64,000 nt of DNA from Akkermansiaceae bacterium (GCA_030725745.1 JANRFH010000041.1:1-64000), one strand, 5' to 3'. Counted from the stretch's first letter, positions 1-8,872 are shown. Notes: generated by a model from the letters alone, not told the origin. Numbers and translations are program-made.

Positions 1-2
1 AA

Positions 3-79
3 TGGTACACTCGAAGGGATTCGAACCCCTGACCCCCTGATTCGTAGTCAGGTGCTCTATCCAGCTGAGCTACGAGTGC
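3..79 (-). tRNA. tRNA-Arg (anticodon ACG)
   Basis: Read on the minus strand, a complete 77-base cloverleaf can be drawn. It has a seven-pair acceptor stem (GCACTCG with CGAGTGT, first pair a G-U wobble), a D arm, a TTCGAATCC T arm, and an anticodon loop CTACGAA on a CTGA/TCAG stem. The ACG anticodon decodes CGU-type arginine codons, normally after A34 is deaminated to inosine. The 3' CCA is encoded in the DNA. Confidence 0.97.
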
Positions 80-157
80 GTTTCCGTTAGCTGCGGGCGG
101 GAAAGAAACCACCGTTGATGGCCTCATGTCAAGGATATCAGGTGATTTACAAAATTT

Positions 158-799
158 TCACGGACGACTGTCGAGGGAGAAGATTTGACCGGAGGTGTGC
201 GGCATACGCTCATGGAGGAAACGGATAAACTCGGCTGCGCTTTGGGAGGTGTTGAGTTCGCCGAGAAAATGGAGGCTTTTGACGATTTCTCGGCGCTTTT
301 CAGAAACGGTGGAGGTCATGGGTGTTTCGAGAAAACCGGGTAAGACTGCATTGACGCGGATTCCGTTGCTGCCGTGGGCTTCAGCCAGTGCTTTCGTCAG
401 TCCGTGCAGAGCCGCCTTCGCTGTGGTATACGCCGCTTGGCCGATGGCTGGGTGCTCGGCGGCGTAGCTGGAAATGAAAATGATGTGGCCTTTGCCTTTT
501 TCCGCCATTGCTGGGATAGCGGCGCATGCGCAATCACGGGCGGCGGTGAAATTCACTTTGAAAACCTCGTCCCAAGCATCCACTTCCATCCTGGAAAGGG
601 GCTGATCCCGTATCATTCCAGCAGCGCAAATGAGCAGATCGCACTTTTCCGCTGAAAAAAAGGTCTTCAGGGCATCACGGTCGCCGAGGTCTAGATTTTT
701 CCGTCCGAGCTGAAGGACATCCCAATCAGCATCGGATAAGCAGCTGGCAATCGCACTGCCCAAGCCTCCAGTTCCGCCAGTTATAATCGCCCTTTCCAC
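158..799 (-). CDS. SDR family NAD(P)-dependent oxidoreductase
   Basis: Classical short-chain dehydrogenase/reductase of 213 residues. The Rossmann glycine motif TGGTGGLG lies at residues 7-14, the structural Asn in KVNF at 83, the catalytic Ser in the ISSY stretch at 110-111, and Tyr124/Lys128 in YTTAK. The C-terminal VLPGFLETPM segment fits the substrate-lid region. It is slightly shorter than the usual 240-250 residues, mainly because the nucleotide-binding half is compact. The substrate cannot be predicted. It stands alone between the tRNA and a divergently read protease gene, so the neighbours give no pathway. Confidence 0.9.
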   Translation of the reverse strand: MERAIITGGTGGLGSAIASCLSDADWDVLQLGRKNLDLGDRDALKTFFSAEKCDLLICAAGMIRDQPLSRMEVDAWDEVFKVNFTAARDCACAAIPAMAEKGKGHIIFISSYAAEHPAIGQAAYTTAKAALHGLTKALAEAHGSNGIRVNAVLPGFLETPMTSTVSEKRREIVKSLHFLGELNTSQSAAEFIRFLHERMPHTSGQIFSLDSRP

Positions 800-1138
800 G
801 CCACAATTCTCACACCCAACAAGCTGTGAATAAAGGCCGAAAAACTTGTGATAACCCGGCTACATCCGTTTCGGCTACCTTAAGCAAGCGGGCTTGTGGC
901 ACAGCTCCCGAGAGAAAAGCCCAACTTATCATTCCCGTGGAACGCCCGTGCTAGAACTGAGGAACAGGCCATTTTGAGGGTTATGAACATGATTATGATG
1001 AAGATCTTATGAGGTCAAAAAATAACATACTCATAAAGAAAGCGCATTTCGGCACGTATTCTTCTGTGTCTGCCGCCATTCCATTGGCACTTGGAAAATC
1101 GCTCGAAAGTGCCATCTTTCAAGGACTTTCACCCACCC
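800..1138. other. Intergenic region between divergent SDR and HtrA genes
   Basis: This 339-base non-coding stretch must hold the promoters of both flanking genes. It is more AT-rich than the flanking genes. A single TGTGAATAA (825-833) matches one DnaA-box type sequence but has no companions. An open frame can be read from a TTG at 1091 into the protease, but the ATG at 1139 follows AAGGA (1121-1125) and starts a normal signal anchor. I see no RNA gene or convincing small gene here. Confidence 0.6.
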
Positions 1139-2641
1139 ATGCCTTCTGCTCTAAAACGTTTCTTTGCGCTCCTGCTAGTTTTCCTCGTGTTCTTCCTGTC
1201 GGTCACGGCACTGAGGACGTGGCAATCCGGAGGAGATCTGAGTTCGTTCCTCCCGGATTTTCTCTGGAAAAAGAAATCAGGAAATAGCGAATCATTCACT
1301 CCTTCTGATAGACCCGCGCTGGAGCTAAGCGATGTGGAAATGATTTCCCGTCTGAATGAGGAATACGCGCGGCTCACTAAAGCGGTAGTGCCCTCAGTGG
1401 TCAGCATCGATACCTCGGGCATACGTACGGAGCGGATGATGAACGTCTGGGGAGAGTCCCGCACGCATAGCTACCCCTCTCAGGGGCAGGGCTCGGGTGT
1501 GATCGTGAGCAAGGAGGGCCACATCATCACGAATCACCACGTCATTGCAGGGCAGAATAACCAGATACGCGTCACTCTCCACAGCGGGAAAACCTATGAC
1601 GCTGAGTTGATCGGCGAGGATTCGCTGCTCGACATCGCGGTCATCAAGATCGAACGAAAAGAATTGTTCATCCCTCTCAAGTTGGGGGATTCCTCGCAGG
1701 TCGAGGTTGGGCAACTCGTTTTCGCTGTCGGAAATCCTTTTGGCCTAGGCGAGAGCGTGACCCAAGGCATTATTTCTGCGAAAGAGCGCTCGATCTCCGA
1801 CAACCAACGCAACCTTTTCCAGACAGATGCAGCAATCAATCCCGGGAACTCGGGTGGCCCCTTGGTCAACCTTACGGGAGAAATCATCGGCATTAATGCT
1901 GCCATTTCCACGCTGGATAAGGACAAGCCAGGCTTTCTGGGTGTTGGTTTTTCGATTCCCTCGAACGATGTGAAGGAAGCTCTCGAGCAGATCATCGAAC
2001 GCGGTAGGCCAATTCGCGGCTACCTCGGCGTGCAGATGAGAGATCTCAATCCTGCAATCCGCACGCACTTGAATTATGAGGGGGAAACTGGCTCTGCCGT
2101 CTCTGGGGTGACACCTGATGCTCCAGCGGACAAGGCGGGCCTCAAGCAGGGTGATATCGTGGTCGCCTATGATGGCCAAACGATACGCGATATGGCTCAA
2201 CTGATCGCGATGGTTCAGAGATCGAAAATAGGGATTGATGTGAAAATCGCCGTTTGGCGTTCTGGGAAAACTCTCGAACTTATCGCCAAGATCACAGAGG
2301 CGTCCAAGCCACCGGAAGTGATTTTCAGCCCAGAGAATCAGGAGGCGCGAGACAACGCGGAGATCTTAAAAGCTGTTGGCGTAGAGGTGCGTGATCTTTT
2401 ATCTAGCGAGAGCCAACAAGGCTTCCGGGGCGTCGTTGTGACTTCCGTATTGTCCGGTAGGTTGGGGGAAGGCATTCTTGAGGAAGGCGATCTGATCCGA
2501 GCACTGAACAACTCTCAGATTGCCAGCAGCTCCGAATTTTACCTACATCTCGCTGCCTCCGCAGCCGTCCAATCCACGAGCCTAAACATCATCCGCCAGG
2601 GGCAACCGCTTCTCGTAAGCCTCCCTTCTCCGGCACCATGA
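1139..2641 (+). CDS. Deg/HtrA-type serine protease with two PDZ domains
   Basis: Periplasmic quality-control protease of the trypsin-like S1C family, 500 residues from the ATG chosen here. A hydrophobic signal anchor spans about residues 8-25. The catalytic triad is visible as His134 (TNHHVI), Asp165 (LLDIAV) and Ser238 (NPGNSGGP). Two PDZ domains follow, at about 315-405 and 415-490, the first marked by GYLGVQM and the second by the FRGVVVTSV strand. Domain order is that of DegP/DegQ/DegS-like proteins. The next gene, an OmpA-domain envelope protein, starts 22 bases downstream, so the two are probably co-transcribed and envelope-related. Confidence 0.93.
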   Translation: MPSALKRFFALLLVFLVFFLSVTALRTWQSGGDLSSFLPDFLWKKKSGNSESFTPSDRPALELSDVEMISRLNEEYARLTKAVVPSVVSIDTSGIRTERMMNVWGESRTHSYPSQGQGSGVIVSKEGHIITNHHVIAGQNNQIRVTLHSGKTYDAELIGEDSLLDIAVIKIERKELFIPLKLGDSSQVEVGQLVFAVGNPFGLGESVTQGIISAKERSISDNQRNLFQTDAAINPGNSGGPLVNLTGEIIGINAAISTLDKDKPGFLGVGFSIPSNDVKEALEQIIERGRPIRGYLGVQMRDLNPAIRTHLNYEGETGSAVSGVTPDAPADKAGLKQGDIVVAYDGQTIRDMAQLIAMVQRSKIGIDVKIAVWRSGKTLELIAKITEASKPPEVIFSPENQEARDNAEILKAVGVEVRDLLSSESQQGFRGVVVTSVLSGRLGEGILEEGDLIRALNNSQIASSSEFYLHLAASAAVQSTSLNIIRQGQPLLVSLPSPAP

Positions 2642-2663
2642 ATCCCCGACCATTTCAATTTTA

Positions 2664-3992
2664 ATGAAATCTAACAAAATTCCTTATTTCTTCCTCGGTC
2701 TCGCCGCCGTGCTCGCCATTGCTGCCCTTGCGCTGCTGATTTACCGCCCTGGCTCAGAACAACCTACGCCTGCACCAGCTTCAGAGAAAAATGACAGCGT
2801 CACGGAGGAGAAATCTGATCCTGACCCGATCAAAGGTCTCGATGAACCCGTGCCGGAGCAAACCCCAGAAGAAATCCTTGAGAAACTCGGGGCAGGCATC
2901 GCTACGGTAGATCCCGCAGAGCTTCTCGAACGTATCGGCGAGGCTCTTGAAAAAGGTGATCTCGCAGCGGTTTCTAAGCTCATTGGCAAAGACGCGCTTG
3001 ATACCGAAACGATTGCGAAACTTGATGCACTCGCCAAAGGCGGCAAGCTCCGCCTTCGCAAACCCGGTGGAGTCCGCGAAATCGGTGAGCTGGAAATGAA
3101 CCGCCGCTCCCGCTGGGTCATCGAACTTGAAGGCCGCGAGGAGGGCCAAGACAGGATCGTCTTCGACCTCCGAAAAGAACAAGGAAAGTGGAGTATCGAG
3201 AGAATGCTTCTTCTCCCGGCTCCGGGTGAGGGCTCCGTCCAAAACGCTAATGTCGACCCGTTGGGTGTCGCCGATGATTTCCTGCAATCCGTGCTGCGCC
3301 AGGACTTCGAAACCGCCCGCAATTTCGTGGATGTGGAGACAGTTTCCGAAGCAAAAATCGCTGCTCTCTGCATCCTTTTCGAAGAGGGAGATTACCGCAT
3401 GCGCCCCGAGAAACCGATACGTGCTATGTTCCGCCGCGAAGACGTCGCCGGCTTCATCGCGAATGTCGAAACGAGCGACGGCAGCCAGCCAGCGCAATTC
3501 GGCATGAATCTCCGCCAGCCGGAGGGGGGGGAAAAGTGGATCGTTTCAGAAATCAACCTCGACGACCTCATCGCCGACTATGCGAAACGTTTTGCAGGTG
3601 GTGATGTTTATTACTCACCACTCGTGGAAAATCCTGCGGGTGGCGAAACGTTGGCGCTCTACTTCGAGTTCGACGAAGACGCCATGAGTCCGCGCACTAG
3701 TCGCCAATTGGAGATCGTCGCCGCGATGTTGCGCAGTGATTCCGCGAAAAAAATCACCCTCAGCGGCCATACCGACGCCCTCGGCAGCGATGACTACAAT
3801 GACAAGCTCTCCGCCAACCGCGCCGATACCGTCCGCGATTTCCTGGCCGCCGCCGGGGTTTCTCCGGAGCAGATCGTCACCGTTGCCAAAGGCGCCAGCC
3901 AACCCCGCCGCCCGAACCTCACTGAATCCGGGGAGGATAATCCAGACGGCCGCCGCGCCAACCGCCGCACCGAGATCTACTTGGATTTTTAA
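2664..3992 (+). CDS. OmpA-family protein with N-terminal membrane anchor
   Basis: A 442-residue protein with one transmembrane segment at about residues 7-27, an acidic Pro/Glu-rich linker to about 75, a central region of about 250 residues with no fold I recognise, and a C-terminal OmpA-like peptidoglycan-binding domain (about 325-442). That domain has the expected FEFD start, the SGHTDALGS motif, the LSANRADTVRDFL helix and an NRRTEIYL end. Family knowledge predicts binding to peptidoglycan meso-diaminopimelate. It probably tethers an inner-membrane or periplasmic module to the cell wall. Its location just downstream of the HtrA-type protease supports an envelope role. Confidence 0.88.
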   Translation: MKSNKIPYFFLGLAAVLAIAALALLIYRPGSEQPTPAPASEKNDSVTEEKSDPDPIKGLDEPVPEQTPEEILEKLGAGIATVDPAELLERIGEALEKGDLAAVSKLIGKDALDTETIAKLDALAKGGKLRLRKPGGVREIGELEMNRRSRWVIELEGREEGQDRIVFDLRKEQGKWSIERMLLLPAPGEGSVQNANVDPLGVADDFLQSVLRQDFETARNFVDVETVSEAKIAALCILFEEGDYRMRPEKPIRAMFRREDVAGFIANVETSDGSQPAQFGMNLRQPEGGEKWIVSEINLDDLIADYAKRFAGGDVYYSPLVENPAGGETLALYFEFDEDAMSPRTSRQLEIVAAMLRSDSAKKITLSGHTDALGSDDYNDKLSANRADTVRDFLAAAGVSPEQIVTVAKGASQPRRPNLTESGEDNPDGRRANRRTEIYLDF

Positions 3993-4096
3993 GTCTCAAA
4001 TTTGCCTGTGGGCTATGAGATGTGGCTTCGCGGAGGTTTTCTAGCTCGCTATGCTCACAGGTCATTCAACTTCCAACTAGCAGGGGGAGAGGGCTG

Positions 4097-4123
4097 AAAG
4101 GAGCCGCGAATTGAAATCGCGAC
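4097..4123. repeat. Decayed half of the 53986-54078 inverted repeat
   Basis: The 27 bases beginning AAAGGAGCCGCG and ending AAATCGCGAC closely match one arm of the perfect inverted repeat at 53986-54078, with a one-base length difference and a few substitutions. There is no second arm nearby, so it looks like a lone, degenerate REP-like unit between the OmpA gene and the toxin-antitoxin pair. Confidence 0.6.
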
Positions 4124-4191
4124 GGCAAGTGGGATGAGTTTGTGGGTAAAAATAGTTTGTAGGACGAGGAGTGTCACTTTAGTATCACTGG

Positions 4192-4449
4192 ATGAGGACA
4201 GAGCTAGTGACCACATTGAAGCGGAAGGCGACAGACATCATTTCTGAAATCAATCGTGAGCATGAGCCGGTTCTCATTACACAGCATGGCCTTCCCGCAG
4301 CCTACTTGGTGGATGTTCAGTCTTACGAAGGGATGGAGGCGCGGCTAAAGCTCCTAGAAGGGATAGCGAAGGGTGAGAAGGCGATCCAAGAGGGTCGGGT
4401 GGTTAGCCATGCAAACGCAAAGCAGAGGATGTCCAGATGGCTCGACTGA
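4192..4449 (+). CDS. Phd/YefM-family antitoxin
   Basis: An 85-residue protein with the Phd/YefM pattern: an N-terminal DNA-binding half (LVTTLKRKATDIISEINREHEPVLIT with the HGLPAAYLV strand at about 30-43) and a charged C-terminal tail that would wrap the toxin. It binds and neutralises the downstream RelE/ParE-type toxin and normally represses its own promoter. The two genes overlap by 13 bases, a common arrangement for coupled antitoxin-toxin synthesis. The tail ends in RMSRWLD and is not obviously truncated. Confidence 0.88.
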   Translation: MRTELVTTLKRKATDIISEINREHEPVLITQHGLPAAYLVDVQSYEGMEARLKLLEGIAKGEKAIQEGRVVSHANAKQRMSRWLD

Positions 4450-4760
4450 TCTGGACTGAACCCGCTTTGCAGGATCTTGAGCAGTTGGCAGACTATATTT
4501 CCCTCGACGATGATTCAGCTGCAAGGCGCTTGGTGAAGAAGGTATTTGAGCAAGCGGAACTTCTCGAGTCGTTTCCAGAAATGTGCCCGCATCCCCATGA
4601 CCTGCCCGATACGGCTTATCGGCACCTCGTCGTCAATCCACTGAGGATATTTTACCGGATTGAAAATGACATCGTTTATATCGTTTACGCGATGAGGCAT
4701 GAGAGGCTTCTGCGATTGGCAGATATCGAAGCGCGAGACGGCGCTCACCCGCCCAGATAG
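4437..4760 (+). CDS. RelE/ParE-family toxin
   Basis: A 107-residue protein of the RelE/ParE superfamily. The start IWTEPALQDLEQLADYI, the central LVKKVFEQAELLESFP helix, and the LVVNPLRIFYRIENDIVYIVYAMRHERLL sheet region are typical of ParE/YoeB-like toxins that act on gyrase or on ribosome-bound mRNA; the sequence does not decide which. It is coupled to the upstream Phd-type antitoxin. Its last 16 bases overlap the end of the convergent moaA gene, so both C-termini share the same DNA. Confidence 0.88.
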   Translation: MARLIWTEPALQDLEQLADYISLDDDSAARRLVKKVFEQAELLESFPEMCPHPHDLPDTAYRHLVVNPLRIFYRIENDIVYIVYAMRHERLLRLADIEARDGAHPPR

Positions 4761-5743
4761 CTCATCTCGGCCTTCTTCATTTCCACCTTCCCGCGTAGCT
4801 CGGAGTAGCGGTCTTCGCGGGATGTCCAGATAGTGCGTATCGATTGGGTTAGGCCTGTATCGTCCGCGCCGCTGCGGAGGATTTCCCGGATGTCATGGCC
4901 ATGCTCGGCGAAGAGGCAGGTGAAGAGTTTTCCATCCGCTGAAAGCCTGATGCGCTGGCAATCCGCGCAGAACGGGGCGCTGACGGAACGGATGAGGCCG
5001 ATCTCGTTTTCCGATCCTTCGTGACGCCAGTTGACGGCGACTTCGCCGCGGTAGGCTTGGTCACGAGGTGTGAGCTGAAATTCTGTGGAGAGGATTTCGA
5101 GGATTTCACCGCCAGTGACGACTTCGGCCATGTTCCAGCCGTTGGTTTCGCCGACGTCCATGTATTCGATGAAGCGGAGATCGACGCCGGTCTCGCGTGC
5201 CCAGCAAGCGAGTGGGAGAATCTGACTTTCGTTGACGCCGCGCTGTATGACGGCGTTGACTTTGACGGGCAGGCCGAAGTTTTTCGCGGCCATGATGCCG
5301 GAGATGACGCGCTCCACTTTGGCGCCGGTGCCGTTCATTTTTCCGAAAATCTCCGGGTCGAGGGCGTCGAGCGAGACGGTGACGCGGTTCATCCCGGCAA
5401 GGGCGAGCTCCTCGGCATGGTGGGCGAGGAGGACGCCGTTGGTGGTCATGGCGAGATCCTGCACGCCATCGATGGCGGAAATCATCGCCACGAGATCCGC
5501 GATGCCGCGCCGCAGCAGTGGCTCGCCGCCGGTGAGGCGTATTTTCCCGACACCGAGCGGGACGAAAAGCTGCACGAGCCTCACCAGCTCCTCGAAGCTG
5601 AGGAGATGATCCTTCGGAAGAAATGCGTAGCCGGGGCCGAAGATTTCTGCAGGCATGCAGTAGCGGCAGCGGAAATTGCAACGATCCGTCACAGAGATAC
5701 GCAGATCGCGCAGTCCCCGGCCGAGTTTGTCTGTCATTTCCAT
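4745..5743 (-). CDS. moaA: GTP 3',8-cyclase MoaA (molybdenum cofactor synthesis)
   Basis: Radical SAM enzyme that converts GTP to 3',8-cH2-GTP, the first step of molybdopterin synthesis. The radical SAM cluster motif CNFRCRYC lies near the N terminus, the KIRLTGGEPLLR segment is typical of MoaA, and the C-terminal cluster appears as FCADCQRIRLSADG followed by a third Cys in LFTCLF. The protein ends in Gly-Gly, the conserved tail known to matter for MoaA catalysis. Starts at 5743 (MEMTDK) or 5737 (MTDK) are likely; a longer frame to 5785 adds residues without family support. No other moa or mog gene is in the window. Confidence 0.95.
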   Translation of the reverse strand: MEMTDKLGRGLRDLRISVTDRCNFRCRYCMPAEIFGPGYAFLPKDHLLSFEELVRLVQLFVPLGVGKIRLTGGEPLLRRGIADLVAMISAIDGVQDLAMTTNGVLLAHHAEELALAGMNRVTVSLDALDPEIFGKMNGTGAKVERVISGIMAAKNFGLPVKVNAVIQRGVNESQILPLACWARETGVDLRFIEYMDVGETNGWNMAEVVTGGEILEILSTEFQLTPRDQAYRGEVAVNWRHEGSENEIGLIRSVSAPFCADCQRIRLSADGKLFTCLFAEHGHDIREILRSGADDTGLTQSIRTIWTSREDRYSELRGKVEMKKAEMSYLGG

Positions 5744-5789
5744 GGGCTTAACCAAAGCACGTTGCGTTCCCGCTACAAGCCCCATCCCA

Positions 5790-5816
5790 TTGACATTGCA
5801 AGGGCGCTTTGATAAT
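5790..5816 (+). promoter_or_regulatory. Possible sigma-70-like promoter for the GYF-domain gene
   Basis: TTGACA at 5790-5795 and GATAAT at 5811-5816 are separated by 15 bases, shorter than the usual 17. The site lies just upstream of the GYF-domain/MenH-like gene pair and in the short gap between it and the divergent moaA gene. Confidence 0.4.
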
Positions 5817-5839
5817 CAACACGCATGGAGGAACCGGAG

Positions 5840-6613
5840 ATGGCGAAGGAGTGGTATGTCACTCATGAGGGGAAGCAGTTCGGGCCCGTCTCCCTGGATG
5901 ACCTCAAATACGAGGCCGAGCGCGGCGAGCTCAACCCCCGGCTCGACATGGTCTGGAAGGCGGGGATGGAGGACTGGATGCCAGCAGGTGATCTGGAAGC
6001 GATTTTTGAGAAAAACAAGGAGGCTGAGAAGAAGGAGGACGCGGGCAGCAGCTTCAGTAATACTCAGCCAGAAGAGATCAAAGAAACCAAAAAAAAGCGG
6101 GTGAGCACCCATGGAAAATGGGGAGGAGCCTCGCGAAGCAGCTTCATTTTCCTCTGCTACATCTTCCCCATCCTGTGGGTCGTGGGGATTGCCTACGGTG
6201 CCACTTTTCTACAGGGGAAATTTGATGAGAAAACGCTCGGAATGGCCACGATGGCGCTTTTTCTGGTGCCTGTGATCATCTCCTTAGTGGTGGTGTTGCA
6301 GCGGTTCCGCAACCTTGGGATGACTGGTGCGTGGTTTCTCGGACTCATCGTGCCGATCCTCAACTGGTGGCTCGGCTATCGCCTGATTGCATGCCCCGAG
6401 GGCTACGCCGAACACAAGAAACTCGATGGTATCGGCTGGGTGCTGGCCATCCTTTACTGGCTGCCCTTCGCCGCCGTGGTGCTGGCCGGGGTTTTCGCCG
6501 CCGTCGTCCTATCGAACTCAGGGCCCGACGATCCCTACCGCGTTGCGATCGAGAGCTACATCCACAAGATCGAGGAAATGCGCCCTCGTCATATTTCCAC
6601 CCCGGCCGAGTGA
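5840..6613 (+). CDS. GYF-domain and DUF805-like membrane protein
   Basis: A 257-residue protein. Residues about 1-50 are a GYF_2-type domain (WYVTHEGKQFGPVSLDDL, then a tryptophan-rich end), a small putative peptide-binding module. A charged Lys/Glu linker follows, then three or four transmembrane segments containing QRFRNLGMTGAWF, which resembles the signature of DUF805 proteins. The start at 5840 is preferred because GGAGG (5828-5832) sits seven bases upstream; the in-frame ATG at 5825 has no such site. The stop overlaps the next start in a GTGA junction. The function is unknown; a membrane scaffold role is only a guess. Confidence 0.8.
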   Translation: MAKEWYVTHEGKQFGPVSLDDLKYEAERGELNPRLDMVWKAGMEDWMPAGDLEAIFEKNKEAEKKEDAGSSFSNTQPEEIKETKKKRVSTHGKWGGASRSSFIFLCYIFPILWVVGIAYGATFLQGKFDEKTLGMATMALFLVPVIISLVVVLQRFRNLGMTGAWFLGLIVPILNWWLGYRLIACPEGYAEHKKLDGIGWVLAILYWLPFAAVVLAGVFAAVVLSNSGPDDPYRVAIESYIHKIEEMRPRHISTPAE

Positions 6614-7422
6614 TCCAGACCTCGAAACAGACCGACGAGTGGCGACAGGCCTCGGGCGCATGGTCAAAGGCATCCGAAAAGGCCGCAGCTCCTACGGAAT
6701 GCTGGTGCTTGCACGGAGCAGTCGGTGCGGCATCGGATTGGAGAGTGCTGGCGGCAAAGCTCGCGGAAGGAGGGTTAGCCACACGCGCCGTCGATCTCTG
6801 GCGTTTTCTCCAATGTGAAAGTGTGCCGATGCCGGAATTTGCGAAACTTCTCAATGCGGAAGCCGCAGGAGAAGTCGCACGCGGGCAGAAGCGAATCCTC
6901 GTCGGCTACTCGATGGGTGGGCGGCTGGCGATGCATGCACTGTTGGACGGGGGGCCATGGGATGCGGCGGTGATCATTTCCGCAAATCCCGGCATTCGCG
7001 ACCCCGCAGAATCTTCGGCAAGGCGCAGCACGGATGCGCTCTGGGCAACGCAGGCACTAACGCTTGGCTGGGATGATTTCCTGACAAAATGGAGCGCCCA
7101 GGCCATCCTCAACGGAGCCATCCGCGACGAGAGGGAGGACAAAAAGCTCATCCAGCGCCGTCGCGAAATCGCGCGCAGTTTTGTCGATTGGTCGGTTGGA
7201 AATCAAACACCGCTGTGGGACAGGCTTTCCTCCATCACAATTCCAGTGCTCTGGGTTGCGGGCGAGAACGACACAAAATTCTGCGCTTTCGCACAAGAGG
7301 CCGCCGCGCTCGCAGAGAATTTCCAAATCGCCATCGCCCCAGAAACAGGACACCGCGTCCCATGGGAACGCGGTGACTGGCTTGCAGAACGTATCCGCGA
7401 GATGGTAGCGAAACTTGCTTAG
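6610..7422 (+). CDS. menH: Alpha/beta hydrolase, probable MenH (SHCHC synthase)
   Basis: Alpha/beta-hydrolase fold protein of 270 residues. The oxyanion-hole region HGAVG lies at 35-39, the nucleophile Ser101 in VGYSMGGRLA, Asp221 in GENDTKF and His248 in TGHRVPWE. The VGNQTPLWDRL segment followed by a PVLWVAGENDTKF strand closely resembles MenH, which eliminates pyruvate from SEPHCHC in menaquinone synthesis. A GTG at 6610 is the first workable start and overlaps the stop of the GYF-domain gene, so the genes are translationally coupled. The first 25 residues are extra relative to typical MenH. A menA gene lies far away at 61960-62850. A general esterase remains possible. Confidence 0.72.
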   Translation: MIQTSKQTDEWRQASGAWSKASEKAAAPTECWCLHGAVGAASDWRVLAAKLAEGGLATRAVDLWRFLQCESVPMPEFAKLLNAEAAGEVARGQKRILVGYSMGGRLAMHALLDGGPWDAAVIISANPGIRDPAESSARRSTDALWATQALTLGWDDFLTKWSAQAILNGAIRDEREDKKLIQRRREIARSFVDWSVGNQTPLWDRLSSITIPVLWVAGENDTKFCAFAQEAAALAENFQIAIAPETGHRVPWERGDWLAERIREMVAKLA

Positions 7423-8801
7423 AAGTGGATCGCGTGCCCTTCCGCCGCGAGGGTTGCCTCGTGGATGACCTCCGACATGGTCGGGTGTGCGTGGATGGTA
7501 GCGTGGATCTCATCGATGGTGAGTTCCTGATCGAGGGCGAGTCCCATTTCTGCGATGAGCTCAGTGGCGTTGTCGCCGATGATGTGCGCGCCGAGTAGCT
7601 CGCCGTGTTTCTTGCCGTAGAGGAGTTTCGCGAAGCCGTCGGTCTCGGATGCAGCGACTGCTTTGCCGATGGCGACGAAAGGAATTTTCCCAACGACGTA
7701 ATCGACGCCTTCTTCCTTGAGGGCGCGCTCGGTTTTTCCGACGGAGGCGACTTGTGGGTGGCAGTAGGTGCAGCCGGGGAAATTGTTGACCTTGCGTGGG
7801 GTGAAGCCTTCGACAAAGAGGCCGTCAACGCACTGGAAAGCCTCGAAGGAAGCAACGTGGGCGAGCCATGGCGGGCCGTTGATATCGCCGATGGCGTATA
7901 CACCCGGGAGATTGGTTTCGTAGCGGTCGCCGACGGTGATGTAGCCGCGCTCGCCGAGTGTTGGCTGATGTCCGCCAGGGAGGACTGGCTGGATGCCGAT
8001 GGCGACGAGGCAGACATCGGCCGTGATGGTGCCCTTTTCCTTTGGCCCCTCGACGGTGATTTCGACGCTGTTGCCGTTGTCCTTGGTCGCGGTGACTTTG
8101 GTGTTCGTAAGGCAGCGGATGCCTTGCTTGGTGAGAGATTTTTCAAGGGCTTCGCCGACTTCCGTGTCTTCTACTGGAAGGATGTTTGGAAGCATCTCTA
8201 CGAGTGTGACCTTTGTTCCGAAGGCGTTGTAGATGTAGGCGAATTCCACGCCGATGGCACCGGCGCCGATGATGATCATTTCCTTCGGCTGTTCGGCGAG
8301 CACCATGGCTTCTTTCGAGCCGATGACGGATGTGCCGTTGAAAGGAAGAGGAGGGAGGGGTCGGGAAACGCAACCGGTGGCGATGATGATGTTCGCGCCT
8401 TCGATGACTTGTTGTGAGCCATCAGCTGCAGTGACGCCGACTTTGCCTTCGGATTCGAGTGAGCCGTAGCCTTTGATGTAATCGACGCCGTTTTTCTTGA
8501 AAAGGAATTCGATGCCGCCAGCGAGGCGATCCGAGACTTTGCGGGAGCGACCAACAACGGTGCCCCAATCGTAGGAGAGTCCTTCGATTTTCAGCCCCAT
8601 TTCGGCGGACTTGTGGAGGAGGGTCTGGTAGAGCTCGGCGTTTTTCAGGAGAGCCTTGGTTGGAATGCAACCCCAGTTGAGGCAGGTGCCTCCGGCGCGG
8701 TCTGCTTCGACACACGCTACTTTTTTTCCATGTTGAGCCGCGCGGATGGCGGCTACGTATCCGGCAGGGCCGCCACCAATAACAATGAGATCGTAAGCCA
8801 T
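7419..8801 (-). CDS. lpd: Dihydrolipoyl dehydrogenase (E3)
   Basis: FAD-dependent disulfide oxidoreductase that reoxidises lipoyl groups of 2-oxoacid dehydrogenase or glycine cleavage complexes. From the ATG chosen, 460 residues contain the FAD motif GGGPAG (9-14), the redox pair Cys40/Cys45 in GGTCLNWGC, the NAD-binding GAGAIGVEFA segment, and the C-terminal HAHPTMSE motif with the catalytic His-Glu pair. An upstream in-frame extension to 8858 lacks the family start. The E1 and E2 genes are not adjacent. The stop overlaps the end of the convergent MenH-like gene by four bases. Confidence 0.96.
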   Translation of the reverse strand: MAYDLIVIGGGPAGYVAAIRAAQHGKKVACVEADRAGGTCLNWGCIPTKALLKNAELYQTLLHKSAEMGLKIEGLSYDWGTVVGRSRKVSDRLAGGIEFLFKKNGVDYIKGYGSLESEGKVGVTAADGSQQVIEGANIIIATGCVSRPLPPLPFNGTSVIGSKEAMVLAEQPKEMIIIGAGAIGVEFAYIYNAFGTKVTLVEMLPNILPVEDTEVGEALEKSLTKQGIRCLTNTKVTATKDNGNSVEITVEGPKEKGTITADVCLVAIGIQPVLPGGHQPTLGERGYITVGDRYETNLPGVYAIGDINGPPWLAHVASFEAFQCVDGLFVEGFTPRKVNNFPGCTYCHPQVASVGKTERALKEEGVDYVVGKIPFVAIGKAVAASETDGFAKLLYGKKHGELLGAHIIGDNATELIAEMGLALDQELTIDEIHATIHAHPTMSEVIHEATLAAEGHAIHF

Positions 8802-8872
8802 ATATTTTTCTTTAAAAAGGTTCGCGGGCAGCGTGTGGCGCGTCGGGGAGAATGTCAAAGGGGGAAAGTGAT

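Noticed and set aside
825-833. DnaA-box-like TGTGAATAA
   Set aside because: A single box without companions, an AT-rich unwinding region or dnaA nearby is not evidence for oriC, even though parS-like sites lie about 17 kb away.
1091-1138. TTG start extending the HtrA-type protease by 16 residues
   Set aside because: The ATG at 1139 follows AAGGA and begins a normal signal anchor; the extension has no such features.
5021-5812. Long plus-strand open frame (263 codons) opposite moaA
   Set aside because: It is antisense to a gene with clear radical SAM motifs, has no recognisable domain, and its frame is explained by the codon bias of moaA.
7605-8417. Plus-strand open frame of 270 codons opposite lpd
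   Set aside because: Antisense to lpd, acidic low-complexity translation and no family signal.
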